A DNA stretch of 64,000 bases from Triatoma infestans (GCA_011037195.1 JAAEAF010001565.1:124001-188000), one strand, 5' to 3'. Positions 20,925 to 31,965 are shown, counted from the first letter of the stretch. Notes: generated by a model from the letters alone, not told the origin. Numbers and translations: made by a program.

Positions 20925-21320
20925 AAACGTAAAATAGAAGTTCCAGACACTGAAGATGCATTGTCCAAGAAGCGTAGAAAAAAAACCCGAGTAGGGTCAG
21001 CATCAGAAATGCGACCATCAGGACCAGACTTGATATAAGACCTGCCGTTGGTATAATTGTGGAGAGCGGGCTAAAATGTACGGACATTTGACCATAATGG
21101 ATTTGACCCGTCTCGCCTGTATTACCGATAATACAAAAGCAGATGGCAAAAGGACCAAAAAGCAGGCCAAGAATTATGGGAACAAGAGATGCAAGTGGCA
21201 TTCGAGAGGCGACAATTGGACTGGAACAAGAGAAGAGTGCTGACTCAAGACAGCGAGAAAGCGAGGAAGCTGTATAAAGCTGCTCTCGGTTCTTCCGATT
21301 CAGAATAATTTTTTTCGTAA
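20925..21320 (+). pseudogene. coding-like insert of unknown family
   Basis: On the plus strand two protein-like stretches are readable in separate frames: one with VPDTEDALSKKRRKKTRVGS (from about 20939) and one ending ERRQLDWNKRRVLTQDSEK and then LGSSDSE with a stop at about 21307. Stops between them suggest decay. The minus strand has a single open frame of 141 codons (21348-20923) with two hydrophobic stretches, but a hydrophobic reading is what the antisense of a Lys/Glu-rich coding region gives. I favour the plus reading. It is flanked by one minus Rep-A copy and could be the remains of a transposon. The family is not recognised. Confidence 0.45.
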
Positions 21321-21334
21321 TCAGGGCCAGGGGA

Positions 21335-21410
21335 TAGACAGGAAACATGTATTCCGGTGATAACTCAATTTCGAAAATTTTACACGATGCAACTTCGCAG
21401 AGTAAGAGAG
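21335..21410 (-). repeat. Rep-A 5' end (minus)
   Basis: AAACATGTATTCCGGTGATAACTCAATTTCG and the following CACGATGCAACTTCG mirror the family start. Confidence 0.75.
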
Positions 21411-21424
21411 AGCAAATGAATGTC

Positions 21425-21441
21425 TTTGACTATATATATTT

Positions 21442-21477
<36 letters not shown>

Positions 21478-21735
21478 CGTTGTATGATAATATCTACAAA
21501 ACAAAAAATCACAGGTAGTTTATGTTCCGTTTAGATACTATTACCGCATCTGGCAGGAAGGTTTCGTTCAGATTCCATTAATCCGAAGTACGACTATACT
21601 GAAGGGATTTTCCCACGCTCATCTTTAAGCTTCGTATGTTATTTACACATCTTACACCTGTTACTTTCATTTGAATTAGTTTTTCAAAAAAAGTGAATAT
21701 TAGCAGACTTGTGGGTGAAGCTGCAACAACGAAAA
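21425..21735 (+). repeat. Rep-A copy, 5' part, with TA and TG runs
   Basis: TA and TG runs at 21435-21478 sit where many copies have TG-rich sequence. It carries ACCGCATCTGGCAGGAAGG and ATCCGAAGTACGAC, and is interrupted at about 21736. Confidence 0.7.
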
Positions 21736-21985
21736 ACTATCTTCAGCCATTGTTGTGGTGGTTTGTTCCGCAGAGCTGGAAAGCATCAGAGACATTTTCC
21801 GTGGTAGCCTGCTTCATTTTGTGGTGATCGACCGGTTTCGGGCGTTCGCCCATCTTCAGGATGCGTTTTGTCGGACAGTGTGACAACACAGACTTGCACA
21901 GAGCAAATTCAGTTTACACACTCTGTAGTGTAAACTGCTGGTTGGATGTTCAGCCATCCTTGCCATTCAGTATAGTGGTACGATT
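21736..21985. mobile_element. short insert with a retroelement-like motif and a stem
   Basis: About 250 bases that interrupt a Rep-A copy. It holds GACCGGTTTCGGGCGTTCGCC followed by CATCTTCAGG, a phrase common at retroelement ends, and a perfect 10-base stem (CAGTTTACAC at 21910-21919 with GTGTAAACTG at 21928-21937). The family was not identified. Confidence 0.5.
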
Positions 21986-22065
21986 GTACCGACTACCTTT
22001 ATAATAGTGAGGCATTGCTTGAATTCTAAATTTGAAGAACATATGTCAACTTTACCTAATAGATT
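21986..22065 (+). repeat. Rep-A copy, following part
   Basis: Resumes with ATTCAGTATAGTGGTACGATTG and AATTCTAAATTTGAAGAACATATG. Confidence 0.6.
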
Positions 22066-22641
22066 CTTGATTTTGTTGTCTTTTCTCAATAATGGGCTCA
22101 TTTAATTTTCTGAACGCTTACAGGACTGATATAATAAACCTAACACTTATATTTCTAATATTTTCTTCACATCAGCCATAAAAAAAAATTACAATAATAA
22201 TCGATTGAATCTATACAAATCTGCTGATTAATTAAATATTTGCCGCCAAAAGGGAAGTAGTAATATAATTACCAGATTTTTATTTTGTTTTAAAATTTGT
22301 TCAGATTATAAATATAGTTTAATAGACTGTTTTCTTCATGTTCTTCTAGTATGTAATATTGTTAACCTACCTAATTTGGTTGTAGAAACTTCAACAGTTT
22401 TAGGTTATGTGTAATATTAAGCTGTGCATCGTGCACACAGACAAGATTGTGGTGGGCGAGGTGTTGGTTATCTTACATCATCTAACACAGGGCTTTGGAC
22501 CAATGAGATGATGCCGCGGGTGATATGCCGACAAAGCAGCGAAGAAAATCTGTTTGGATACTTTTTTTAAGAAAAGAGACAAGATATTTTTTTTTTTAAT
22601 TTAATGTATTGGCACTCGAGGAGTTTATAAAGACGCGTGCT

Positions 22642-22699
<58 letters not shown>

Positions 22700-22815
22700 T
22701 TTCTTTACGCTGCGAAAATTATGTCATTGAATGAGGTAGACATATTTTATTTTGGAGTGTATTTTCATTTACTGGGCAATCCGTGTGCCTAACGACAGCG
22801 TAGCTACTTAATGGT
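22066..22815. other. unique stretch with an (AAT)n microsatellite
   Basis: (ATA)n of about 19 units at 22643-22700. GGACCAATGAGATG near 22497 contains a CCAAT motif, without other promoter signs. No gene is recognised. Confidence 0.5.
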
Positions 22816-23040
22816 GTGAGTGCTTACATTGTAGACCAACCCAGTCATAAGTATCACAGGAAAGTATCCTTTAAAATCGGTTTTTTCTTAGGAATGATGT
22901 TTCAAAGAAAAGTTATTGGCGTAACCATGTGTAGCAAGTGTGCGGAGTTAAAAAAAATAATCGATGGAGATATATTCGAGAAAATCCGGAATAGCTGGAA
23001 GAACAAGCATTCGGATGTCACATTTTCACGGGTCTTTTAG
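22816..23040 (-). repeat. Rep-A fragment (minus)
   Basis: GGAATGATGTTTCAAAGAAAAG near 22892 and GAGAAAATCC near 22978 mirror the family. The plus-strand open frame here follows from the repeat. Confidence 0.5.
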
Positions 23041-23600
23041 ATGTGCGTGTAAGTAGGCGTAAGCATGCCACACCCTCTTTCCTTGTCAAAATTTCTGTTC
23101 CTAATACGAATGTTGCCATCTATTAGGGGTTCCCAACTCTTCTCATGAGCCTCTATTGCATACAATTTTTTTGTTTCCCTGATATAAGCAACAATGATAT
23201 CGACTCACTGTCGCAATAGACACTGGAGAACTAGTCTGATCCATAGTGTCACCCATTTTGGCAAGTCCATCAACAACTTTGGTTTATGTTGAATTGGGAA
23301 GGAATCCAACGCAGGACAATTCTTTCTTTCTTCAACAACTCGCTCAGTCGTCATCGGCGAGGACTTAGCTAAAAAGTTTCTCTTCTATCCTGTTTTGATG
23401 ACCAGCATAACATCTTTAGAGTCTGAAAATATTGCTACTTGCGTCCAGGACGTTTTTTTTAATGTATCGAGCGCCATTGAGATAGACTGAAACTCCCCTC
23501 GTAGTTCGATGCCATACCGCCGACAAGTGTCGGTAGCCAAATAAACTCCCTCTGCCGCATTTCTAACAGCAAGAGAAAGTAAAATTACATATGAAAACAT
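23041..23600 (-). mobile_element. non-LTR retrotransposon RNase H fragment, third family
   Basis: The minus strand reads ELRGEFQSISMALDTLKK (with the RNase H catalytic Glu position) and VAIFSDSKDVMLVIKT (catalytic Asp) at about 23520-23390, then in another frame VDGLAKMGDTMDQTSSPVSI near 23275-23205, the final Asp region and start of the tail. Frameshifts and a stop show it is dead. The reverse transcriptase part is absent. Confidence 0.8.
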
Positions 23601-24590
23601 ATCTCAAATATTGTAATTCCACGTATTTTTTTATGGTACTGCTTGCTATAGAGCGGCCACCAGATTACAACTCGAAAAGCATGAGACGATATATTCTTTC
23701 AGTCAAACAAAACAAACAAACTTACAAGTACAAATTTAATTTAACATACAACACACTAAGAGCTAACCGACAGCCATTTGTCACACAACATAATGTCATT
23801 TTGTTCCATAAATTTTTTAATTAATAAAGTGATACTATTAAGAATGAGCGTTGGAAGTGGCGGTGGAGAGGGGTGGGGCGAAGTCCTCATCTGTTCCTGC
23901 TCTATTGTTATAATTCTGAAACCATTAATTTAGTGCTGTTAATAATTTTAGGGTTGTTTTCTACTGAAAACACTTTTATCATGTAGACCCATTCTTTGAT
24001 GTTCTGAAAACATTGGGTCCTACGGACTAGATGGTTGACATTGTCACCCCTGTGGTTGGTTGGAGGGGAGAGAGAGGAACGTTTAATTGTGTCGCTAGTG
24101 ATCAGTTGGTCTCTTTGTCATTATATATATATATATATATATAAAACCTCTTCTTTACAAAGTTAATAAACACTGTGGCTTATTGTTTTAACAATTCCAA
24201 AACTTCATTCTGACTGAAACATCTTAATTGGTACCAATTTTAGACTTATTTCTTGAACCAACTTGACCAAACTTTGTTATCATAAGATGCCATAGGAATT
24301 TCAATGCTTTTAAACAAAAGTTTTGCGTACAGAATTTAGTTTGATCAAAAGTTGTTGAGGGAGTCATTATGACCCAAGGGAGGAGTATAGAGGGCCCTGT
24401 GGAGGAGTATAGTAATTTTAACTATTTAATTCTCTGTAATCAATTTTAACTCAACTTCTCCACTGACTACTCTCTAGTAAAATGGCCAAATGATTGGCTA
24501 TTACAAGAGCTAAAATTAGTTGTGAATTTTGCCTTACAATATTGCAAATTACATGACTGAATCCGTTCAGGTCGACATTCTGCGATGATG
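23601..24590. other. unique AT-rich stretch
   Basis: Holds a (TA)n run at 24121-24143 and a small duplication of GGAGGAGTATAG at about 24380-24412. No gene is recognised. Confidence 0.45.
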
Positions 24591-25510
24591 CTTGAATGAA
24601 AGAAAACTATTGTGAATCCTTCACACGGCTTTCACTAACTGAAAGTGATGAAACACTAATTGATAAATTTACTTGAAACTTGCAATTTGTATTAATGTTT
24701 TGACCTTAATATCACATAAAAATATAGAGTGGGGAATATATCTGTTGGTTCTTTGGACATTGCACTGACCTTTACTAAACTGACCTAACCATTACTGAGC
24801 CATTACTAAACGGAATGCCAAGTTGAGCCTCTTCCTGTCAGTTTTTGTTTTTGAGATAGTTTGTTCAGAGAGAAGTTAGAGAGAGTGTGTTCGCTGAAAA
24901 CATGTTTTCCATTGCTCAGCGAACCGCACACAAGTACTTGTGGGGAAAACTAAATTTCGAAAATTCGCTTTCTCCGCACACAATAGGAGACAGTAAAGAT
25001 CGACGCCGTTTTCTGGAAAATTACAAAAAGAGAAATCTGCTCTGTTAATTTGCACTTCCGGCTTACCGATTTTTTCTCAGAATTTCTAAAACAACTTAGA
25101 ATTGTAGTATGTCTTTTCTTCTAGTATACTCTTATATTAGAACCATACATTGTTGAAATGGTGCCGTAGTGTATGTTGCTTTCCCAGAATTCCCACACAA
25201 AATAAATTCCTAGAATAATATTTCAAATAAAAGTGATAGGCCTTTATGAGTGTAGTTAGTATGTGAAGTTTAAATAAAATCGTTTTTACCATCTTCTTGA
25301 ACACCGTGCAATCACACTTTCGGTTTGTGAATTTTTGTTCAAGTGTGAGCGATTTTAAAGATATTTTGTCCATGTAGAAAGAGGCGAGAGTGAGAGAGAC
25401 AGACCGTAACCTAATCACCATTATTCGTACTCAGGATATCTCAGAAAATATATTTCCGATTAAAATTTAGTTCAGAAAATTTGGTAAGGTCGCAATAGTT
25501 CCTCATACAA
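24591..25510 (-). repeat. Rep-A copies (minus), at least two overlapping pieces
   Basis: Begins with a decayed inverted 3' end (GAATCCTTCACACGGCTTTC near 24615). CACTTCCGGCTTACCGATTTT at 25053 and CACTTTCGGTTTGTGAATTTT at 25316 are two inverted headers about 265 bases apart. It ends with AATATATTTCCGATTAAAATTTAG and GGTCGCAATAGTTCCTC near 25490. Confidence 0.7.
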
Positions 25511-26205
25511 GCAGCAGTAAGAGAAGTAAAAAAAAATAAAGCATAAAGCAGACAAGTTTTGTAATTATATGTGACAGATAGATAGAGACACATTAGTTAA
25601 GATAAATGTAATGTTTACTAGAAAATATGTGCGAAGAAGGCGCCGCTGTACGGCCGAGCGAGAGAACTAGAGCAGCGGACCGCACGCACTCTATACAGAT
25701 AATTATAGAGACTAGTAAAGCCAGTGTTGTTGTAGTTAGTTTAGTGTGTGCTCATTAAATTATCGTGTTGTTTAGGGCCGGCCTGCTCTCGCACACACAC
25801 ACACATACTCTTTTTACAACACTTCGTTTATTGAATGGGTAGTTGAAAATGACACAACACTCCCCTCTGAACTTTCTTTCTCACTTATTTCCAGTCTATG
25901 TCAATTAGTAAAATAGTAAAGGCGAGAGTACATATAAATTAAAAAAAATGCCACTACAACTCCTATTCAGCGAAATAGGGTTTTGATCGAACGAATTGAT
26001 TATTTTTATTATGTTTTACGCACGTAACAAACTTTTTCGTATTTTGAGTCTTCACCAGAAATCCCTTTTTTTAGGTTCTTTGAGATTCAAAAACATTACT
26101 GGTCAAATTTTCTCAAGCGGTGTTGTTATTATTATTTTTTTGATTTGACTTTGCAGTTTTTAGCAACATTCACAAAAATGTAAACTACGATTTTTAATTG
26201 TTAAT
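25511..26205. other. unique stretch with a GC-rich patch
   Basis: A patch of about 60 bases at 25637-25695 (GGCGCCGCTGTACGGCCGAG...) stands out from the AT-rich background and a related phrase occurs near 48312-48332. A CA run lies at 25792-25804. No gene or promoter can be supported. Confidence 0.4.
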
Positions 26206-26403
26206 TTTTTATTGCCTGGGCGGTAATAATCAGAAAAGATCTGAAGCGTGTCTCAGTCTGAGTAAAAAAAGGCCTCGTATGCTGTTGGGTTTATTCATGG
26301 GGAGACCAGGTGGCATTTGAAGAAGCTGGGCCTAGAACACTGGCTTTTGTGGGGAGATGGGGAAGACTCCAACACACCTCCTGACGGACTGCGAAACTAT
26401 CAT
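26206..26403 (+). mobile_element. non-LTR RNase H tail, left part (split)
   Basis: The plus strand reads SLSKKRPRMLLGLFMG and GEMGKTPTHLLTDCET, the same tail as at 8476-9080 and 61620-62095. It breaks at 26404 and resumes at 26535. Confidence 0.78.
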
Positions 26404-26534
26404 TGTGAGAAGTTGCTATGTTACCGACCGACATAAATACCCAATCACTTTTATTTCTAACATTTTCCCGGGAAAATTGGTTTTTAGGGGATTTCTGGGG
26501 GAACTTTAGCGTTAGAGTTTCCTCTCGTACGCTT
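26404..26534 (+). repeat. Rep-A fragment nested in the LINE tail
   Basis: Carries CATAAATACCCAATCACTTTTATTTC and CCGGGAAAATTGGTTTTTAGG, phrases from the middle of Rep-A. It is flanked by TGCGAAACTATCAT (26390-26403) and TGCGATTTTATCAT (26535-26548), a candidate 14-base target duplication with three mismatches. Confidence 0.7.
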
Positions 26535-26720
26535 TGCGATTTTATCATCCAGAGAAGATTTGAAGAAACCTGAATAGTTACTCGATGTTGCAGCAAGATC
26601 CCTCCTCCTTAGAGCTCTCTCAGATCCTGAGATTGCTCAGAGATCTTAATCTAGAAGGGGTACTGTAGGTGTATAGTTTCACCCTTGTCACCAGTGGGGT
26701 GACAATGCAGTGCATCACAC
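26535..26720 (+). mobile_element. non-LTR RNase H tail, right part and 3' untranslated region
   Basis: Continues TATCATCCAGAGAAGATT, as in the unbroken copy near 61945, and then the GC-richer 3' region also seen near 8560-8690. Confidence 0.7.
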
Positions 26721-27355
26721 CCCATAAAAAAAAGGAGAAAAGTTATTGGTGCGCTCTTCCTGCTTGGATCAGTACAGGCTGGTACTTGTCCCCCCCCACC
26801 TCTATATCTATGTTGGGGGACAAATGAGCAAAATTTGAAGTTTAAAGAACATTTGACATTTTATATATAATTGTATTAACAGGAATACGAGAAAGTCGTG
26901 TGAATATTTCACACCAGATTTTGTTTTCTGCGAAAGTCAAGAATAAAGGAGATTTTGGAATTAATCTCCCATTGGGTTGTTCTGGCACAGAATGATAAAC
27001 TCTATTGCGTATTGTACTCTAAATATTGATTCGAAATAATACATCAAATGAAAAATATATACCTAATTTAGTACTATATATATATATATGTGTGTGTGTA
27101 TAAAAGATGATAATCGTATTGGTTGTTATGGTAACGGTCACTTTTTTTTAACTGTTATAAAAAACCTGGTTACCAAGGTAACTCGCCTTCATGAGAATTT
27201 TAGTGTAGATATTATTGAAAATTTCATTATTAATTTAATATCAAAATATTTAACAAAAAAAGTAAAAGGCTTTCATTAAAAAAGTGTCATTAATTAGGTG
27301 TTTTCGAATTCTCTTTTTAATTAATTAATTTCTTTATTTTCTTTTACTTTTAAGA
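26721..27355. other. unique stretch with one Rep-A 3' end
   Basis: A Rep-A 3' end lies at 26830-26925 (ACGAGAAAGTCGTGTGAATATTTCACACCAG at about 26888-26918). A C-run is at 26790-26798 and TA/TG runs at 27078-27099. No gene is seen. Confidence 0.55.
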
Positions 27356-27433
27356 GGTAAGAGGAAGTATTGCCATCTCCCATGATTTTCACCGGAAATA
27401 AGCGTAATGAGGTCTTCTGAATATGAGAAAAGT
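27356..27433 (+). repeat. Rep-A head (plus)
   Basis: GGTAAGAGGAAGTATTGCCATC through TTTTCACCGGAAATAAGCG. After about 78 bases it switches to an inverted copy. Confidence 0.75.
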
Positions 27434-27699
27434 ATGGTGTGAAACACTCTCCAGACTTTTCTCATATTGTTGTCAATACAATTGTATATAAAATGACAAA
27501 TTTTACTCATTTGCACTAACATAAACATAGAGATGGTGAGAGGACAAGTATCTTATCCAGCCAGTTATAGAAAGTTTCCACTTGAGCCCAGAAGAGAGTG
27601 GCAATAACACTGAACCAACTACATATAACATTTGAAATTTAACATCACAAATGCCGCAGAACTATGTAAAATAACTTTTTTAGGAGAAATATCCCAAAT
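27434..27699 (-). repeat. Rep-A copy (minus), 3' part
   Basis: Starts ATGGTGTGAAACACTCTCCAGAC, the inverted 3' end, joined directly to the plus head before it. The copy continues after a LINE tail at 28326. Confidence 0.75.
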
Positions 27700-28325
27700 A
27701 AAAGTAAGGTTCACATCTGTGTAGACGCTTGGCATTGACGCGACTTTCCAGGCGGAATAAAGCCCAACTGAGATAGGTAACGAGAAGCTGAGCAACTGGC
27801 CAGGAATGGAGCGAATAGTCCAGAGCTGTCCTGGAGATAACCAGCGGAACGGTCAGTGCATCTATCGGGGCTTGGCTCCGAAGAGAGCATGAGGCGTGCT
27901 GGGGTGCAAGCCCAAGGGCACTGCACAGTAAAAGCACGATGCCTAAACTGTGTAAAATCAGAACCGAAGTGACCCTTAACTTGAGCAGGAACCAGATCTC
28001 CCTGGTTATGGGGTTATTCAGGGGTCACAGTAGGGTTCCCAGTATCTGTACAATGTGGAGCTAATTAGCTCGGAACTCTTATGCAAACTGTGTTAGGAGG
28101 AGGAGAAGACGGCTTACCACCTGTTATTTGATTTCGTGGAAATAACTACATTGAGATACGAAACCTTTGGTATCTTGCGAGCTGGGAAGATAGTAACGCA
28201 AATAAAAATCTAGTGCTGAAAGCCATTAAACTTCTTAGGAGAGCAGGGATCACATACTAGAAGGCACAATAAGCCAATGATGGCTGCGATGCCGGGATAT
28301 ATATAGCCCATCCGTGGTTTTAATC
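27700..28325 (+). mobile_element. non-LTR RNase H tail, fourth copy
   Basis: The plus strand reads DALIGAWLRREHEACWGASP, then RNQISLVMGLFRGHSRVPSI and CKLC..EEEKTAYHLLFDF, the C-terminal RNase H region and Cys-rich knot of an I/R1-type element, ending in a 3' region GGCACAATAAGCC...GCCGGGATAT near 28263-28300. Frameshifts are present. It interrupts a minus Rep-A copy. Confidence 0.8.
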
Positions 28326-29040
28326 TCATCTAATCTGTGCATTTAGCATTTCAAATTTAAAGGGAATCGTTGTAGTAGTTTTCGAGAAAATTCCAAAAAC
28401 TCAAAAGCCCTATTCTGTAAAGTTGTACTTTCTGTTTACCGCTTTCTTCAAAATTTGAATTCTTGGGAATGCTTCTAATGGTATTATTATAATATATATA
28501 TGTGTGATGAAACCACATATACTGAAGTGGTATTTCAGAGCATGCCTGACGTTACTATTCCTCCAGTACCCCCACATTCCTCCAGTACCCCCACATTCCT
28601 CCAGTACCCCCGCATTCCTCCAGTACCCCCACATTCCTCCAGTACCCCCACATTCCTCCAGTACCCCCACAAAATTTTCTAGGGAAAATGTTTCAAATAA
28701 AAGTGTAGGTAATCTACGGTGTTTAAAAGAAAATATTTACTGTCATTTTTGAAAAAAAACGCGAAATACCATAAAAAAATCATTCAGTAAAGTTGCACTT
28801 CCGGTTGATGGATTTTCCCCGAAATCTCTTGTTACAGGTGGTGGTGGCAGTAGTATCTAATTGGAACAGTAAGTTACAGCTTCCTGTCATTTTTTCTTCT
28901 TTTTTTTGAGATATTTCGTTCGTACACCCAGATTTACAGACCATTCACTAAAAACATTTTTTTATTCTCAGCGTTCTTCCGGTGGAAACTCAATTTCTAA
29001 AATTTGACACGATCGCGCTATAGTATGTACTTCCTGTAGT
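28326..29040 (-). repeat. Rep-A copy (minus), remainder
   Basis: Carries the inverted headers ACTTTCTGTTTACCGCTTTC near 28427 and CACTTCCGGTTGATGGATTTT near 28796, and ends with the inverted 5' end GACACGATCGCGCTATAG near 29010. It contains the 19-bp array. Confidence 0.8.
28560..28675 (+). repeat. 19-bp tandem array, six units
   Basis: Unit TCCAGTACCCCCACATTCC, starting at 28562, 28581, 28600, 28619, 28638 and 28657; one unit has CGC for CAC. As 19 is not a multiple of three, the Pro/Ser/His-rich readings shift frame from unit to unit and are not coding. Confidence 0.96.
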
Positions 29041-29480
29041 CAAAGAAATAATAATAATAAAGAAAGTTTTAGAAAATGTCTGTGTGTGTTTTTATGTAAA
29101 CAGAATATCTTTCAAACAAGGAAAAAAGTGAAAAAAAAAAAAAAACCATTCAGTAAAGTGGTACTTGCGGTTGAGGAATTTTGAAGATAACGTATTGTTG
29201 GATCCCATGGTGATACCCAAAAGGAATATTAAGTTTGAACTTTCTTTCGTTTTTGAGGTATGCTGTGATATTTCCGGTGAAAACTCGATATCGAAAATTT
29301 GACACGATTACAATCCATTCAGTTCTACGGTGTTTAAAACTGGGATAAGAGGAAGTAAAAACTAATTTAATTAAGAAACAAGTTTTCTAAGCAATAAGTT
29401 AAGCGACATCAGGATCAAAAAATCATTTTCAGTTTATTAAATGATTGAAAAAGAAGAATAAATAAATAGATTAAATATTT
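29041..29480 (-). repeat. Rep-A 5' half (minus) and spacer
   Basis: 29130-29310 mirrors the family start, ending GAAAATTTGACACGATTACAATCC near 29297. The remainder to 29480 is AT-rich. Confidence 0.65.
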
Positions 29481-29590
29481 TCTAAAAATATAAAAAATCG
29501 CAGCTAACTCAAACTTGATTTTTTTGTTTTGGTACTATCACCGTATCTGACAAGAAGATTCGTCAACCTGAAAGGGTCACTTTTTTTTCT
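29481..29590 (+). repeat. Rep-A copy, 5' part (interrupted by the large LINE)
   Basis: AAAAATCGCAGCTAACTCAAACTTGATTT and CGTATCTGACAAGAAGATTCGTCAACC match the first third of Rep-A. The next family phrase (TTTCAGTTTTTCGTGATTTTCTCG) appears only at about 34004, after 4.4 kb of inserted DNA. Confidence 0.75.
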
Positions 29591-30191
29591 TGCACATCGA
29601 CAACCTGGGTCATTAGCGCATCGCAAGTTTAAAGGCCACTCGAGCTAAGAGGGCGCCTTTATTTTGCACGTCTTCCATAGTAACTTCCCTTGGAAGTGGC
29701 ATGGAGCCGGGCGATATGGTTTGACTGCCCCCTTTTAACCCCGCTTTAACTTCCCACTTCCTCACTTAAACCATCGAAACCAGTCGACGTAATGGGGAGA
29801 CTTGACAGTCACTCAGTGACGCCATCCTTTTCCTTTCCCAACTGATTGGAGTGGCTTCCTTCATAACAAAATTATTTTAAGGTATGCCACTCCTTGCTGC
29901 TAATCTGTAATGGTTCATGTTTTATATCACCTTTCGGAATCGTGTCAACTAATGATTCTAATATATACTATATATGTGTAGAGACTACATTTTAAACTAT
30001 TTCAAATAAACGATAGAAAAGGATTATTTGCTTTGTTATATTAAATAGAAATGTTCCGCCCTTTCTAAAAAATAAACTGACTAATATTAATCTAAAACTG
30101 GGGGTAAAGTACATTGTAAAAATATTCCTTACATCCCAGATAAAATTCTAGTCTAAATACATACATAACAACGTTTATACCAGTAATTTTG

Positions 30192-30262
30192 TTCACGCTA
30201 ATAAATAAATTCACGCTGATAAATAAATTCACGCTGATAAATACATTCACTCTATAATTACA
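30192..30262 (+). repeat. 18-bp tandem repeat in the LINE 3' region
   Basis: Unit TTCACGCTGATAAATAAA starts at 30192, 30210, 30228 and, degraded, 30246. It lies in the 3' untranslated region of the element. Confidence 0.85.
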
Positions 30263-30491
30263 CTCACACTAGATACATGCATATTGTACGGAGGGTACTC
30301 TATATTCCACTCATCACTTAACTAAAACCTAATATAAATCTTGTTGTATAAGTTTATACACTTTAAAACCTCAAATAACTCTTTGATATATGCATATTCC
30401 TCTTTCAAAGTAACGCGCAAGTCTTGTGGCAGGCCTGCTCATGGCCTATGTGGAGGCAGAGCCTGACACCCTTCCAGAACGAGTGTTACTC

Positions 30492-31243
30492 TTAGCCTTT
30501 CCCTACATAGTGGGCATCTAGGTCTTCTTCCACCCACCTGTTAAACGTGTATGCCCAATCCTGAGCCTCGTAACTATAACAGATTCCCGCCGCGGAACGT
30601 TCTCGACCGAAACCGAACGCACGCATCGTTTTATTTCCTTTTAATTTATCATATGCGAGATTCCACTGTGCCTGCCATTTTCTAATCATGATTTCTTTTA
30701 CAAAGGTTACTAGATCCATGGGGCGCACAAGAATGATCATTTCTATATTGCCAGGCGCGGCACCTTTTGCTGCTTTATCAGCCCTCTCGTTGCCAGAAAC
30801 GCCTATGTGGCTTGGCACCCGTACAAATATTACATCTTGTTCCCGTGATCGTAATTGAGTCAATGTTTTAAAAATATTTATAATCATTTGGTGGGTCTAG
30901 AACTTGTCCCGGAGAGCACTTAAAGAATCTGTCAGCACCAGTGCCTTACAATAGGTTTTGTCAGAAATTAGTTTTAGGGCCTCCAGATCGCATTTGTTTC
31001 TGCTGTGTATATTGTAGCGAAGGGGGGTGATTGTCCACGTAAGGTAACTCCCTCAGTACGAACGGCACATCCCACATCGCCACCTATCTTCGATCCATCT
31101 GTGAAAATAGGTCGGTACTCTATATAGGAATTCGGTATTTCTAGAAGTTTTTGTCTGTAGGCGATGGGGGGTCTTTTTAATGGACGATGTCTGTCTTTTT
31201 TATGAACTGGCAGATCCATGCGGACGTAGACGTTTTCTAACAA
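30492..31243 (-). pseudogene. RNase H domain of the non-LTR element
   Basis: On the minus strand the catalytic motifs are all readable: FTDGSKIGGDVGCAV (Asp), YTAETNAI (Glu), LTDSLSAL (Asp, near 30935) and GNERADKAAKG (final Asp, near 30785). The C-terminal tail reads WQAQWNLAYDKLKGNK. At least one frameshift and a stop lie between the first two motifs and the last two, so it is inactive. In the intact element it would remove RNA from the RNA-DNA hybrid. Confidence 0.85.
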
Positions 31244-31259
31244 CCAAGGAGAGGAAGAG

Positions 31260-31965
31260 GCGAAGCCTCAAGGCTCCACTAGGCCAAATTCCAAGCCCTA
31301 CGCGTCTAGGAGGCTTTTGGCTCTGACCCCCAAAGGTTGCGTCCGCGTACTTTGGTGACAGAATTTTTCATAAAACGGGCTCTCAAATATGGTTTTATAT
31401 AATGGATGTGCCGGTTTTCCCCACATTCCGGGGAAATAGGTTAGAGTTAATTGCTCCCTTCTAATTTGGGTGGCAGAAACCCCGATTCTGCATAGAGACT
31501 TTGGAGAGGGTTTGTTCGGAAGGCGTCTGTAATTAGTCTAATCCCTTCTTTTTTTTATCTAATATTTTAAGGCGTAACTTGCGCGTAGAATTATACACGG
31601 GAGCTTCCTAATCTTATTTGGAGCGAGTTAGGCAAATGAATATTTTTTTTCAAGGTTTCTCTTTCTATTCCCCATTTGTTGCTCCCTAGAAATTTTAAGA
31701 TGTCGAGGGTTCTTTTTGCATTGGTATAGGTAAGTTCTAGTTGTTCCTGCCAGCTAAGATTGTAATCAGATATGAGGCCTAGGAAGCGAACACTCTCTTT
31801 GTATAGTATAGGTGCGCCGTCTAAATATAAGGTTGGCGGGTAATGTTCATGTCTTTGTCGACAGAAATGAACGCACAGCGTTTTCTGCCTTGAGAATTTA
31901 AATCCCTTTTTAGACGCCTCAGTTGCCACCTTATCTATAGTGTTGTAGAGTTTTACCGACCTCAC
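31260..31965 (-). pseudogene. reverse transcriptase C-terminal end of the non-LTR element
   Basis: The minus strand reads GFKFSRQKTLCVHFC, LYLDGAPILYKESVRFLGLI and LSWQEQLELTYTNAKRTLDI (31965-31680), the thumb region that follows the YxDD motif in I, R1 and Jockey-type enzymes, then in other frames KEGIRLITDAFRTNPLQSLY (near 31540-31480). The YxDD palm itself is absent. Confidence 0.88.

Noticed and set aside
28500..28752. Pro/Ser-rich frames
   Set aside because: They arise from a 19-bp array that shifts frame each unit.
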